Below, piece after piece: positions 9,175 through 18,165 of a stretch of 64,000 bases of DNA. Position numbers and translations under genes: made by a program. The first letter of the stretch is position 1. Each line of letters starts with the position of its first letter. A model generated the notes under the pieces. It saw only the letters and a list, made by a program, of their open reading frames with translations. It searched no databases and was not told the DNA's origin. Source of the DNA: Sulfuracidifex metallicus DSM 6482 = JCM 9184 (GTDB taxonomy: Archaea; Thermoproteota; Thermoprotei_A; Sulfolobales; Sulfolobaceae); contig CP135238.1 of the NCBI GenBank assembly GCA_032834875.1, forward strand, positions 1,246,011 to 1,310,010. The letters run 5' to 3'.

Positions 9175-9493
9175 TTGATTATTTGATGAATATAAAGAAA
9201 AAACGTTTTCCTTCTATTTTGTGCTTATTACAGAACGACTGCTTATTTTAATTGTATGAGAATTTGGTCGGTAGAAGATCTACAAGTGTTAAATTTAAAT
9301 TCCAAATTCGGTTTAGACATAATAAAAAAAGCAAACTATTTGTAATTTATTAAAGTAGCAATAATATAATTAAAATCATTATAAAGTAAAAATTAAAAAA
9401 TAACTATTTAATTTAAGATTAGAAATTAATAGAAAAGTGTTGCGTTTATTTATTAACTTTTTTAAACTTGGTCATTAACAACTCAACTTGGAA
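9175..9493. other. AT-rich spacer between divergent genes
   Basis: No coding sequence or repeat is seen. The DNA is rich in A and T runs, especially 9300-9470, and must contain the promoters of mtnA on the left and of the unit starting at 9494 or 9612 on the right. Confidence 0.45.
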
Positions 9494-9643
9494 ATGAAGT
9501 TGTCTTTAGCGATTTTTTCCTTGACTATCGCAGTAGTTCTTTTAAGTATCTCTTTGGTTACGGCCATACAAGTTAATCAAATTTCTGTCATATCTATTAA
9601 GCAAGGTAATTATGTTGAAGGAAGTGACGTTTTCGATCCTTGA
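9494..9643 (+). CDS. Possible 49-residue single-span membrane or secreted peptide
   Basis: An ATG at 9494 opens a short frame with a signal-peptide-like start (basic residue, then about 18 hydrophobic residues ending in VTA), a 26-residue polar tail, and a stop at 9641-9643. It overlaps the start of the next gene by 32 bases in another frame. Either it is a real small protein translationally coupled to the following gene, or the overlap is fortuitous and this is leader sequence. No homologue is recognised. Confidence 0.3.
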   Translation: MKLSLAIFSLTIAVVLLSISLVTAIQVNQISVISIKQGNYVEGSDVFDP

Positions 9644-10505
9644 CGTTGACTATCTAGTACTAATGGGAAGCTCCCTTAACGTTGATCTGAAGACGACATT
9701 AGAGAATAGGCTCTTCTTGTCAGGCTATCTATATAAGGTAAAGCCGGTCATGTATACCTTTGATAGGAAATTTATAGAGCCTTCACCCACAAGGGAGGTC
9801 ATGGTGTCCCATAAGGGAGGAGTGAAAGCTATAGTAGAGTCAATGTACCCTGATCTGCCCGTCACCGAGATGGGAACTTCTTCAACTGCAATAATCTCTA
9901 GGAAGGGAAAACAGGAAATCCTCAAGTTCGGTTTATTCTCGTCGCTGTATAGCATGAATCTATCCTTTATGCTTTTAGGCCATCCACACTTGTACAAGGA
10001 GTCTACCTCTCTAATGATAGATTTGATGGAGATGTTATCCCATCATGATAAGGAGTTACATGAACTCTATGAAAAGACGTGGAATAAGTTAATTAAAGGA
10101 ATACCATCCTTATCCATTGTAAAGGGAGAAGCAGAGGAGAGAATGGTTAAGGAGATGTTTGGAGATACTTACGCTGATGATACAGTAGTTACTAGGGACA
10201 CCGTGGTTGTAATTCACAGGAAATTTTTAAGAGAATTGGAAGATAGAATAATGAATTTCGTAGTTGATTACGCTACAACGGATAACTTGAATAGCATGGA
10301 AATAGTAACTGCAGGATACGGAGAGGATTTACTTGAGCATTCTCTCAGAAACGTATTCGACGTGGTTAAGCTTTCCTGTTTACTTGGAGAGGAAATGTCA
10401 ATTTATGCAACCGAAATAGGAGCTATGATAGATTTTGTCAAGTTTAAAGGAAAGGTTATAGACGTCAAAAATTTAAAAGTAGATGTGCTCAGACAACCTT
10501 TTTAG
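9612..10505 (+). CDS. Conserved-looking protein of unknown function, 297 residues
   Basis: I do not recognise this family. The predicted protein is soluble, mixed alpha/beta, acidic, without a signal peptide or membrane span. The N-terminal third is beta-rich; the middle (about 110-190) is helical and histidine-rich (LMEMLSHHDKELHELYEKTW); the last hundred residues contain a long helix followed by beta strands. No catalytic motif stands out. Codon use and steady amino-acid composition argue that it is a genuine gene. It is flanked by long spacers, so neighbours give no clue. Confidence 0.6.
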   Translation: MLKEVTFSILDVDYLVLMGSSLNVDLKTTLENRLFLSGYLYKVKPVMYTFDRKFIEPSPTREVMVSHKGGVKAIVESMYPDLPVTEMGTSSTAIISRKGKQEILKFGLFSSLYSMNLSFMLLGHPHLYKESTSLMIDLMEMLSHHDKELHELYEKTWNKLIKGIPSLSIVKGEAEERMVKEMFGDTYADDTVVTRDTVVVIHRKFLRELEDRIMNFVVDYATTDNLNSMEIVTAGYGEDLLEHSLRNVFDVVKLSCLLGEEMSIYATEIGAMIDFVKFKGKVIDVKNLKVDVLRQPF

Positions 10506-10930
10506 TTGAGATTGGATTGAAATAATCTCTCTTAAAGTATAAAATTATTTCATAATGCTACTGTTTTATCCTATTCTTTTTTCTTTATCTCGCTCCTTAT
10601 GTCTTTTAATTCGTTCTTACTTCTCCAAAGCTTTTAAATAAAGATTGGTATATACTACCATAAAATTTAAGAAGATATTGTGTTTTTGATTCGAATATTA
10701 GAAGAGCTAATTCGATAAAGAAAACTCACTAATATAATTAATTATATTATTAATCTAGGAAGTCTATGGTTCTATTCTAAGATAGATCTCCATAAATATA
10801 TCGAAAAGTTATAACGATTTCTTTCCAATAATCTAAGCTTATTGTTCCATTAACAAGTTTTCTTTTACTAAAATGAAAAAATTATATTAAAACTTAAGTT
10901 TTTTACCTTCAAATGTTATAATATAGTGCT
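10506..10930. other. AT-rich spacer
   Basis: No gene, RNA or clear repeat was found. An A/T-rich element TTATATTAAAA at 10880-10890 may be the promoter of the next gene, implying a leader of about 15-20 bases. Confidence 0.4.
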
Positions 10931-11227
10931 ATGATAAACGTCGGTTTCTATTACAAGGTTAAGGAGGGACATGAGAAGGAATTTGAGGAGACTTTTTCCA
11001 AGGTTAGGTCTTTCCTTAGTTCAACTAAAGGATTCCGTGAAGCTAGGCTATATAAGAGAGTAGATCAACCTAACGAGTACATGATTTACACGGAATGGGA
11101 AGACTTGGAAACCTTCAGGAAATTCATACTTTCTAGGGAATATAAGGAAACAACTACCTACGGCAAGACTATTCTGGAAGGAAGACCAACCCACAAGGTA
11201 TTACATGAAGTTAATGAAACTATATGA
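10931..11227 (+). CDS. ABM-domain protein (antibiotic biosynthesis monooxygenase-like)
   Basis: The 98-residue product has the length and pattern of the dimeric ferredoxin-like ABM fold. An initial strand VGFYYKVKEGHEKEFEETF is followed by a GFREARLYKR strand, the YMIYTEWEDLETFRKFI motif (about 51-67) and a late strand. Members include heme-degrading IsdG-type enzymes, quinol monooxygenases and proteins of unknown role. The characteristic W in EWEDLETF is present. The substrate cannot be named. The gene is monocistronic. Confidence 0.75.
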   Translation: MINVGFYYKVKEGHEKEFEETFSKVRSFLSSTKGFREARLYKRVDQPNEYMIYTEWEDLETFRKFILSREYKETTTYGKTILEGRPTHKVLHEVNETI

Positions 11228-11494
11228 AAAGCAAGATAGTAGTAAATAAATAAATAAAAAGAGATTATATTTTATATATATAGATAATTTTATTATATTT
11301 GATTTTTTATAAGAAATATGATAAGATTCTGGTATTTCTCTCTAGATTATTATATTTACTTGCTTCCCTATGTAAGACTTAGATGTGTTGAAGAAACTGA
11401 CGATCAGTTAAAAACGCATAAAAATCCTCTGCCTATTCTTCATTTCTAACCTAATGAACTCAGAAAAATATGCCGTGTTATAATTACTTTTAGG

Positions 11495-11698
11495 TTAATA
11501 ATTGAAATATTTCTGAACACTCTTGACTAACAGATAACCTAAGTAAAGCGATACCGCAACTCCCAAGGCTAGGATTCCGTAATATGCTATACCATTCTTG
11601 ATATATAGTATATCGAAGAGATAAAGGAACACGAAAACGAAAATGATCTCCACTATATAAACTAAGCTTCTAAAACCCTCGGTGGTCATCCTTGTCAC
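11495..11698 (-). CDS. Small membrane protein, 67 residues
   Basis: Two hydrophobic spans (about residues 13-32 and 38-58) are followed by a short basic-aromatic tail; no family was recognised. Its start overlaps the end of the upstream 99-residue membrane protein gene by 29 bases, so the two are translationally linked. They face away from the cbsAB unit, and may be associated with the same respiratory complex, but that is inference. Confidence 0.55.
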   Translation of the reverse strand: MTRMTTEGFRSLVYIVEIIFVFVFLYLFDILYIKNGIAYYGILALGVAVSLYLGYLLVKSVQKYFNY

Positions 11699-11969
11699 CC
11701 TTTGGATAAGCTACCAGGATTAGGTAAGGAAGTGCATCAAGGGATATCAACATTCCATTAGTATACAAGGTAAATCCCTCTAGAATGCCCAGGAAAATAA
11801 CGTAAAGCATTACAATGAAAAGAAGCCTTAACTCAATCCTTGGAATCATGTTTAGACCGAAGGCGTCCACAATATCGTTTTCAGCAACCCCCAACATTAT
11901 CAACGTCATAATTCCAGCTAACACGAAGGAGAAAACCATGAGGGTAAATGTAGAGTATATCTCAAGCAT
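11670..11969 (-). CDS. Small membrane protein, 99 residues
   Basis: The protein has about three hydrophobic segments (residues 7-27, 45-65, 70-88) and ends in a charged tail (KGDKDDHRG). No family was recognised. It is the first gene of a two-gene leftward unit with the 67-residue protein. It is divergent from the 87-residue membrane protein and cbsA, separated by 123 bases. Small hydrophobic proteins beside cytochrome genes often are accessory subunits. Confidence 0.55.
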   Translation of the reverse strand: MLEIYSTFTLMVFSFVLAGIMTLIMLGVAENDIVDAFGLNMIPRIELRLLFIVMLYVIFLGILEGFTLYTNGMLISLDALPYLILVAYPKGDKDDHRGF

Positions 11970-12092
11970 AGGAACTCTGCCTCGTCTTCTCCCTAAAAAA
12001 TGTTACTCTGGCGAAAGAAGTTACGGGAGGAGTTCTTCCAAGTGGGGAATGGGATCCTCACGTAGTTAATGGAACAGTTTGAGGTGGTTTGA

Positions 12093-12356
12093 ATGAATGG
12101 AAAAGATAGTTTAAAATATATATCTATACTCCTTGTAATAGTCGGTTTAATCCTTTTTATCTTCGGAACAACAACATTTGTGTATCCTAGAGAGCAATTC
12201 GATGTTAACGGAATGATTGAGATAACTGGGAATTCAACTCCCAACTATTTTATCAATTTCTTTGGACTTGCTATACTGCTTTTCGGAGCAGGCGGTTTGA
12301 TCTCTTTAGTAGAATTACAAAGAACTGAAAACAAAAGTGGTGGTGTAAATGGCTAA
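12093..12356 (+). CDS. Small membrane protein preceding cbsA, 87 residues
   Basis: Two hydrophobic spans (about residues 8-28 and 52-72) flank a 24-residue loop with a potential N-glycosylation site. No family was recognised. GAGGTGGT about 6 bases before the ATG is a good Shine-Dalgarno sequence, which marks it as an internal or leadered gene. Its end overlaps the cbsA start by 8 bases. It therefore looks like the first recognisable gene of the cbs operon and perhaps a structural subunit of the cytochrome complex. Confidence 0.65.
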   Translation: MNGKDSLKYISILLVIVGLILFIFGTTTFVYPREQFDVNGMIEITGNSTPNYFINFFGLAILLFGAGGLISLVELQRTENKSGGVNG

Positions 12357-13980
12357 TGGGTACACTAAACTCCTCGTAGTTGGAGCTATAGTTGTGATCG
12401 CTATTCTGCTCGCTTCATACGGTGCTGATTTCGTACTTAATTCTGCGGCTCAAGCTACAAGTACGGTAACAGCTTACTATGTTCCCAACGCATCTCCCGA
12501 TCTGGGAAACCCTGGATCTGAGTCCTTCTGGAGCACTATTCCATGGACTAGTGTACCTCTAGTACCAACGGTGCCAGTACCAGGAGGAATTTCAGGACAT
12601 ACCCACTTCGTCTACGTGAAGGCAGCGTGGACATATGTGGACAACGTCCCCTATATTATGATATTAATGAAGGCTAGAAATCATGGATATATCTCCTGGA
12701 TGGCTTGTCCTGAGACTACAACTACGGGCAAATTATGGCAACCTTTCTCAGTAGAACATGCAGGTTGGTGGGTAGTCAACGTATCGTATAAGCAGTCCAA
12801 CGAGAGCGTAGCGTCTGTCAATTGTATACCCGTTAAAGACCAAATACAATATCCACCGGGCGAGGCTCTTGCTAATCCAATACAGATTATCGCAGTAAAC
12901 CAGAGCGGTAAACTAGTGGGAGAAATTCTAGGCGCTACTGGTCCTGGAGGACATCCGTTGAACGGAGGCAATCCAATAGTGATAACTTCCCTAGACCTCA
13001 ACTACAGCGGTCACATGATTACTAGTATATCTCAGTTCGTGAAGATGGGTCTCAACGACACAACTTGGGGACAGAATGCATATAATGAGTTCTATCCTGA
13101 GGATACTGCTAAATACGTTACACTTTTCTATAACTCATCCTTCATGTACCCCGAAAGGTTCGCCATATTATGGTCCTTGGGAGGAGCTCCCAGCGATTGG
13201 TATCAGATTGCCTATACCCCACACATGATGCCTGGTACTTCTGGAGCAATATCTGCAGGTCAAGACGAGCTATGGGTATTAAACGATAATCCTAGGGCTA
13301 ATAACACCCAAGACTTCGGCTATCCAGGACCAACTCTGTTCAGCAGGAACTCCACACCACCTTATGCCCACTATGCAGCGTATAATGACCCACTAAACTT
13401 AGGTTATCTCAAGGATCAGGGGATAATAGCTGATGCGTACGTTAACGGATCTTCAATATACTACATAGGCGGTGTACCTTTTATAGGCTTCCCCGCTCTC
13501 AACACTCCACAGTATAACACTTGGGATCTAATGAACGGCATGTACAACGCATCTAAGCTCTGGAATCCATCCGTGGTAGCTACTGGCATAACTTATCGTC
13601 AAACTCAAACTGGAACTTACTGGTACGCTGAGTTCGTGAGGACGTTCTCTACCGTGGGTGTATCAGGAGGTCAAGGAGAATCCCACTATCAAGTTCAACT
13701 ATCTCCTGGCAAGACTTACCACGTTGCATTTGCTGTATTCCAAGGAGGAGCTGGAGAATCTGTTGACTTTAAGTCCATATCGTTCTGGTACAACTTGTAC
13801 ATAGAGCCAGCCTCTTCCTCCTCTTATGTGGCAATGCTACCAATGCTCATGGGTCTCCTGATAGCACCGATGGTTCCACTCTCAATGAAAACTCTAAAGT
13901 ACCCGTTACTTAGACTCGTAGCTTTACCTTTCCTGAAGACATTCTTGAAGGTGTCAGGACATGGAAAAACGAAGATTTGA
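12349..13980 (+). CDS. cbsA: CbsA-like cytochrome b558/566 heme protein
   Basis: The 543-residue protein has an N-terminal anchor (residues 7-26), a large outside domain with more than ten NxS/T sequons, and a C-terminal membrane segment near 490-512. The outer domain follows the pattern of the ethylbenzene-dehydrogenase gamma/DMSO-reductase-family heme b domain: VYVKAAW (about 87), [10 protein letters not shown] (about 265), and [15 protein letters not shown] near 460-475. In Sulfolobus acidocaldarius CbsA is the heavily glycosylated mono-heme cytochrome facing the pseudoperiplasm. It is encoded with the membrane protein CbsB and, usually, soxL/soxN. Here the start overlaps the previous gene and is preceded by GGTGGTG; the end overlaps cbsB by 20 bases. 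I could not assign heme ligands. The protein is longer than the S. acidocaldarius one (466 residues from memory). Confidence 0.8.
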   Translation: MANGYTKLLVVGAIVVIAILLASYGADFVLNSAAQATSTVTAYYVPNASPDLGNPGSESFWSTIPWTSVPLVPTVPVPGGISGHTHFVYVKAAWTYVDNVPYIMILMKARNHGYISWMACPETTTTGKLWQPFSVEHAGWWVVNVSYKQSNESVASVNCIPVKDQIQYPPGEALANPIQIIAVNQSGKLVGEILGATGPGGHPLNGGNPIVITSLDLNYSGHMITSISQFVKMGLNDTTWGQNAYNEFYPEDTAKYVTLFYNSSFMYPERFAILWSLGGAPSDWYQIAYTPHMMPGTSGAISAGQDELWVLNDNPRANNTQDFGYPGPTLFSRNSTPPYAHYAAYNDPLNLGYLKDQGIIADAYVNGSSIYYIGGVPFIGFPALNTPQYNTWDLMNGMYNASKLWNPSVVATGITYRQTQTGTYWYAEFVRTFSTVGVSGGQGESHYQVQLSPGKTYHVAFAVFQGGAGESVDFKSISFWYNLYIEPASSSSYVAMLPMLMGLLIAPMVPLSMKTLKYPLLRLVALPFLKTFLKVSGHGKTKI

Positions 13981-14953
13981 TTTTAATTTAATTTCCTCTT
14001 TTTTAATTGTTTATCTAATAGCAGAGTTTCTTGAGCTCTTTTTCAATAGGGAGTTTCTAGTTTCAGTTTTACCCTTCGGGCTGGCAGGCATTTCAATAAA
14101 CACTATAGAGCCAGCCCTGAGGTTCATGTACATTGTTGGGGGGTCTTCTTACGCTCTCTTGTTGTTCCTTCAACCTATACTTTTAGGTTGGGGCATATAC
14201 GTAACTAAGGGATGGGTTAGAGCCCTTTTAGCTTCTGTCTTGCTGTCTACGCTTGGAGCGGATTTACTACATGCATACATAGGAATAAACAGCACTGCCC
14301 TCAATCTTCCATACCAGTTCTCAATGGCTTACGTGTTGCTGATAGTTGCATCATCGCTTTATATAGTTCACCTAAGCGGAAGGAGAGCCTTTTACGTTCT
14401 CTTGATTCCAGACCTACTTGCATTCTCCTTTTTATGGTTTGATTGGCTATCGCAGGGAATGGGAAATGACATGGCGAGCATAATATCAGCATACAGTGGA
14501 TATCTAATTGCATATTCCGTCATGTTAGTTGGAATAGCTTTCACAGCTCTTGAATTGAAGAGAACTTCATTTAAGACAGTTTCTATCCTAGGTTCGGTAG
14601 GTGCATTCGTTGCCATAGCTACATTGCTGAATGTAATTCCTGGATGGGGTTTCGCAATAGGAGTAGCATTCCCGTATATTTTTGGCATTTTAGGTATAAG
14701 GGATTGGATGCCTCCAATCATCTTCTTGATAGCCTTCATAACTCTAGGTGTAGCGTTAGGTCTTAGAAAAAGCGATAAAGCTCTAAGTTTCGGTGCACTG
14801 TCGATTTTAGCCGGAACAGTGATATTTGATTCAGTACCACTAACTACGTACATGCTGGCTCCTTTAATGGCATGCCTTCTGATGTTCTTGATCTCTAACC
14901 ATCAAAGAGAAAAAATTGAGAATAAAATGGAAAGGAATGTCTCAGCTCAATGA
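13961..14953 (+). CDS. cbsB: CbsB-like polytopic membrane protein
   Basis: The 330-residue product is very hydrophobic, with about nine or ten membrane segments and a short charged C-terminus. It starts inside the 3' end of cbsA. Position, size and topology match CbsB, the membrane partner of the b558/566 cytochrome in Sulfolobales. It has no obvious heme or quinone motif that I can point to; the identification rests on synteny and topology. In other Sulfolobales, soxL and soxN typically follow. Here a transposon-end remnant begins 30 bases after the stop and no such genes follow. Confidence 0.7.
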   Translation: MEKRRFDFNLISSFLIVYLIAEFLELFFNREFLVSVLPFGLAGISINTIEPALRFMYIVGGSSYALLLFLQPILLGWGIYVTKGWVRALLASVLLSTLGADLLHAYIGINSTALNLPYQFSMAYVLLIVASSLYIVHLSGRRAFYVLLIPDLLAFSFLWFDWLSQGMGNDMASIISAYSGYLIAYSVMLVGIAFTALELKRTSFKTVSILGSVGAFVAIATLLNVIPGWGFAIGVAFPYIFGILGIRDWMPPIIFLIAFITLGVALGLRKSDKALSFGALSILAGTVIFDSVPLTTYMLAPLMACLLMFLISNHQREKIENKMERNVSAQ

Positions 14954-14982
14954 TTAGCTCTCCCTTCTCTCTTTTTTATTTA

Positions 14983-15120
14983 TGAACTACCTTACCCTAA
15001 CGGATAAGGCTTCCTGCTTCATGACTTCACATTGCGTAAAGAGAGTGAAGCTCTGCACTGAAGGTCACTCCACTCAGAGTGCCGAGTGAATTGTCATAAT
15101 GTCACATATATTACATCAAA
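14983..15120 (-). mobile_element. MITE remnant: tnpB-tail/right-end segment
   Basis: Read on the minus strand, the end of this piece spells GAAGCAGGAAGCCTTATCCG then TTAGGG and GGTAGTT. This is nearly the same terminal block as at 22366-22402, 34052-34085 and 60319-60346. The block resembles the 3' end of an IS200/IS605-type tnpB with its subterminal hairpin. No matching left end is seen here, so this copy is truncated. It lies directly behind cbsB. Confidence 0.55.
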
Positions 15121-15437
15121 TAGATCAGAGGCATGTTTCTCCTACCCTTCCAAGGTGTCTCTGTAACACTAGTTCTATCATTAACCGTTATTAATAGAAT
15201 ATTATAGATTCTAATATTTGAATATAAAGAGGTATATCTATCCCCTTATAGATAGAATCTTCCACTCCCTTAAACCACACTAAGATAAAGTAAGAGAGAC
15301 TATCTTAACTTGACTTATATAGTAGCTTATATTGTCTAAATTCCTTTTCTTCATGGTTTATAAGGCTTGCAATCCATTTTCACTTATTGTTGTGATATGG
15401 GAAAAAGTTTAAGAAATGACTATTTCCTTATTTTGCT
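15121..15437. other. Spacer upstream of the S16-like gene
   Basis: It is AT-rich and contains TATCTATCCCC / CCTTATAGATAG-like local symmetry near 15233-15260. No gene was recognised. AGTTTAAGAAA at 15406-15416 is the probable TATA element of the next gene, 27 bases before its ATG. Confidence 0.4.
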
Positions 15438-17012
15438 ATGGAAATTAAAAAAAGTATTTTATTAATTATCTTGGTAGCACTTGTAGTTGTAGGTGCCGTA
15501 GGCGGTTTTCTTATAGGTCAAAAAAGCTCTGCAGTAATGTCCACTAGTGATGTAACAGCTGTAACTGAGACTTCCACCTCGTCTACGGTAGAAGTATACG
15601 CTGGAGATCCACCCGCAAGTGTAGGAAATAGCGAGGATTATCTGATTAATCCTGTCTTTCCTGCACATACAATAGCATCTCAGTACGGTTATGTGACGTT
15701 AGGTAACGGGAGAGTTTTCATAGGAAGTCTGTATAACTCAGGAAACGGATATTTGGCTGGAGCTAAGGGTGCAGCAGTGGTAGCTTCTATGTTCGCAGGA
15801 CAGCCGCTCTCATCATATGACTATTATCTATATATCACGGCCCCTTCAACAATAAACGTAGGAGGTGCAGTAAAAACTGACTCAGCAACCGTTATGTTCC
15901 TAGCTTCCATGTTAGGGCAGGAATCTTACTTGAACAAGTCTATGTATTTCCTTGGTGACGTAGGTCTGGAAGGTTACATGTACTCCACTGGAGTAGTTTA
16001 TCAGAGAATTGTGCAGCTAAACCAAGGAGGAATATATTACTTGGTAGTGCCTAAGATGATGGCTTTAGCGGAGGGACAGAACTATCAGATGGCTCAGGAA
16101 TACGCTAAGGCTCACAACGAGACCTTATACACGGTATGTGATATCCCCCAAATTTATCAAATAGAAACGTCTCAAGGATTACCTAACCCTCATGGATACA
16201 TAGATTTCCAAGCTAACCTTAGCTCAGGTTACAACTACATGCTGGAGGTTTATAAATCCCTTTATTCTCACGCTAACTCCACGGCTAAGGAGAAGGCTTC
16301 TTCTTACTTCAGCGAAGCACAGAAGTTAGCCAATGAAGGACAGTATTATCAATTCTACTTGCCCGACAATCCAATGACACTCGCAATTGAGGCTGTTTAC
16401 AATGGAACTTCGCTCCCCATAGATCAGGCTGCACTAAAGGCTCAGGAGAGCGGAAACTTATGGGCAATTGAAACAGCAGCAGAGGCAGAGTATTTATACC
16501 ACGGAAATATGACCGACAAAATTGATTCCTTGGCCTGGGCTGGCTTAAGTGAATCAATAAGTGCAGGACCTACTATAACAAGCTACGGCTTATACCAAGG
16601 AGTATATAACGGTTTCTTGGTAGATATGTACGCAGCTGAATACTACGATGCAGTAACTGGCTCTCAGTACGGTAATGTGACGCTGTTAACTAATGTAATG
16701 AAGAACCCTAATCTGGTGTATGATTATGGATTCTTCGCCAACTATTATGCAAAGTTGGCTATGAATTTCAGCGAGTATTTCCTAAAGCAGCTCAACTCCA
16801 CTTCTAAGAACTTGGTTGAGACTTCAATACAGAAGTACATGGAGAACGAGGTACCTCTGTTGGAGGACCAAGCTGCATACTATGACGGTCCATCGTTAGT
16901 TGCTTACATTTTTATGAATGCTGGAAACAGCACATACGCGTTATATCATGCCATGCCTTTCATAAGGATGAGTGAGAACACGGAGGAGTTAACGTGGTAT
17001 AACTCAGTTTAA
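15438..17012 (+). CDS. Secreted Lon-like (S16, COG1750-type) protein with altered active site
   Basis: The 524-residue protein has an N-terminal membrane anchor (8-27), a Ser/Thr-rich linker and a domain from about 70 to 250. That domain follows the archaeal exported S16-like serine proteases (COG1750): [10 protein letters not shown] (128-137), VGG (141-143), GDVGLEG (173-179), GGIYYLVVP (197-205), and [15 protein letters not shown] further on. Active family members have GGPSAGA for the catalytic serine and a lysine in GGILEK. Here the first block is [12 protein letters not shown], so the serine is absent or displaced four residues to S149, and the lysine position aligns with R190. The remaining C-terminal half is helical and sequon-rich. 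It is probably a non-catalytic relative. It follows cbsAB on the same strand but with its own promoter. Confidence 0.65.
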   Translation: MEIKKSILLIILVALVVVGAVGGFLIGQKSSAVMSTSDVTAVTETSTSSTVEVYAGDPPASVGNSEDYLINPVFPAHTIASQYGYVTLGNGRVFIGSLYNSGNGYLAGAKGAAVVASMFAGQPLSSYDYYLYITAPSTINVGGAVKTDSATVMFLASMLGQESYLNKSMYFLGDVGLEGYMYSTGVVYQRIVQLNQGGIYYLVVPKMMALAEGQNYQMAQEYAKAHNETLYTVCDIPQIYQIETSQGLPNPHGYIDFQANLSSGYNYMLEVYKSLYSHANSTAKEKASSYFSEAQKLANEGQYYQFYLPDNPMTLAIEAVYNGTSLPIDQAALKAQESGNLWAIETAAEAEYLYHGNMTDKIDSLAWAGLSESISAGPTITSYGLYQGVYNGFLVDMYAAEYYDAVTGSQYGNVTLLTNVMKNPNLVYDYGFFANYYAKLAMNFSEYFLKQLNSTSKNLVETSIQKYMENEVPLLEDQAAYYDGPSLVAYIFMNAGNSTYALYHAMPFIRMSENTEELTWYNSV

Positions 17013-17285
17013 CGAGGAAAGGTACTATAGATTTATTTTGTATAAAGTTTTTAGTCTTTTTTCGCCAGGGACCTCCCCCCCCCATCCGTGAGAGAGAATT
17101 AGTTTACTCTTCTATTCTCGTTCTTTTTACACTAAGCGAAATTGAGCCTCTTCGGATTTAGAACTTTTATTTAAAGGGTGGAAATGGTGAACATATAAAA
17201 AGAATTTTTCACTCTAAACTCTAACTAAAAATCAACAGAAATGGATGAAAAGAAAGGGAAAAAGAAGAAAAGCGTTTTGCTTGTT
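17013..17285. other. Convergent spacer with a C9 homopolymer
   Basis: T-rich stretches just after the stop (about 17030-17060) may terminate transcription of the rightward gene. A run of nine C residues at 17075-17083 is unusual for this AT-rich genome. No gene was seen. Confidence 0.4.
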
Positions 17286-17867
17286 TTAATATAACTTGTA
17301 ACCGCAGGAAGGACAGAACCTAGCATTAGGAGGTAGAGGGGATGAGCATGAAGGACAGTTCCTCTGATATGTGTATCCCTGATTGGGTTGTTGATACGGG
17401 TTGTTATAAGGATTGTTATATTGGTAAGGCTGTTGATATGGGTTTTGTTGATAGGGCTGGTTAGGATATCCCTGCATGGTAACTTGACCTGTGCCTATTA
17501 ACCTCTCTATTTCACTCATAACTTGTCTTTCTATTTCAAGATTCCAAAGCTCTTCAACACCTTCTACGACAGCTAGTGGAGTTAGAACTAAGTAAGTAAT
17601 CACGTCCTCGGCAACTGAAGTACCTACAATCCAATCTGCCAATCCTATATTCACGTCTAGATATCCTTGACCACCAGTCATTCTAACTGTAAAGGCTCTA
17701 TTTGCGCCGAAAATTGTCCTCAATAGACCCGTCTTTTTGGCTTGCACCACGGCTGAGTTTCCGCTCACAAAATTTTGTGTATGATAACCTTTACCTTGAA
17801 GGTAAAAATCAATGGATTGAGCCAGAAGAGGCAGGTTTACGTTTACGCCCTGAAAGGTTTTATCCAT
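17286..17867 (-). CDS. Unknown domain plus Gln/Asn/Tyr-rich linker and C-terminal zinc ribbon
   Basis: The 193-residue protein has three parts. Residues 1-110 form a mixed alpha/beta domain of unknown function with an amphipathic stretch resembling small DUF domains used for membrane or protein contact. Residues 125-170 are a low-complexity linker with repeated NPYQQP-type units. Residues 174-190 are a zinc ribbon CPSCSSP...FCPSCGY (four cysteines). Such tails are common in archaeal regulatory or adaptor proteins. The gene is isolated and faces the S16-like gene convergently. Function unknown. Confidence 0.65.
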   Translation of the reverse strand: MDKTFQGVNVNLPLLAQSIDFYLQGKGYHTQNFVSGNSAVVQAKKTGLLRTIFGANRAFTVRMTGGQGYLDVNIGLADWIVGTSVAEDVITYLVLTPLAVVEGVEELWNLEIERQVMSEIERLIGTGQVTMQGYPNQPYQQNPYQQPYQYNNPYNNPYQQPNQGYTYQRNCPSCSSPLPPNARFCPSCGYKLY

Positions 17868-18165
17868 TGTTATTTACATGGACCTCTAGGCTTTATGGTT
17901 TTCTCCTTTTTCGTCTAACCCTAACTTTACTTTCATTTTTTGATCTAATTTTACACTTTATAAAAATACCTTCTATCTATACTATTAAGTTCTATGATTT
18001 CTTTTTTCTTATTTTCTCTTAGTTCCACCATAACGTTCAAAATTTTCCATCTTTTCTCTAGCTCTAGAAAGCATGGAAGGATATTATATGTACCTACATG
18101 CATATTTACGCATATATGTTACTACATACTCTAATACTATGACATTGTACATGTATATACGCGTC

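Noticed and set aside
11815-12069. 84-codon forward frame upstream of the cbs operon, and an internal 21-codon frame at about 11999
   Set aside because: The first part is antisense to the 99-residue membrane protein. The end of another frame (VTGGVLPSGEWDPHVVNGTV) looks protein-like but has no start codon, so it is at most a relic or leader.
14392-14853. 153-codon open frame on the minus strand
   Set aside because: It lies wholly inside cbsB on the opposite strand and encodes a biased shadow (I, P, A and K rich) without any family pattern.
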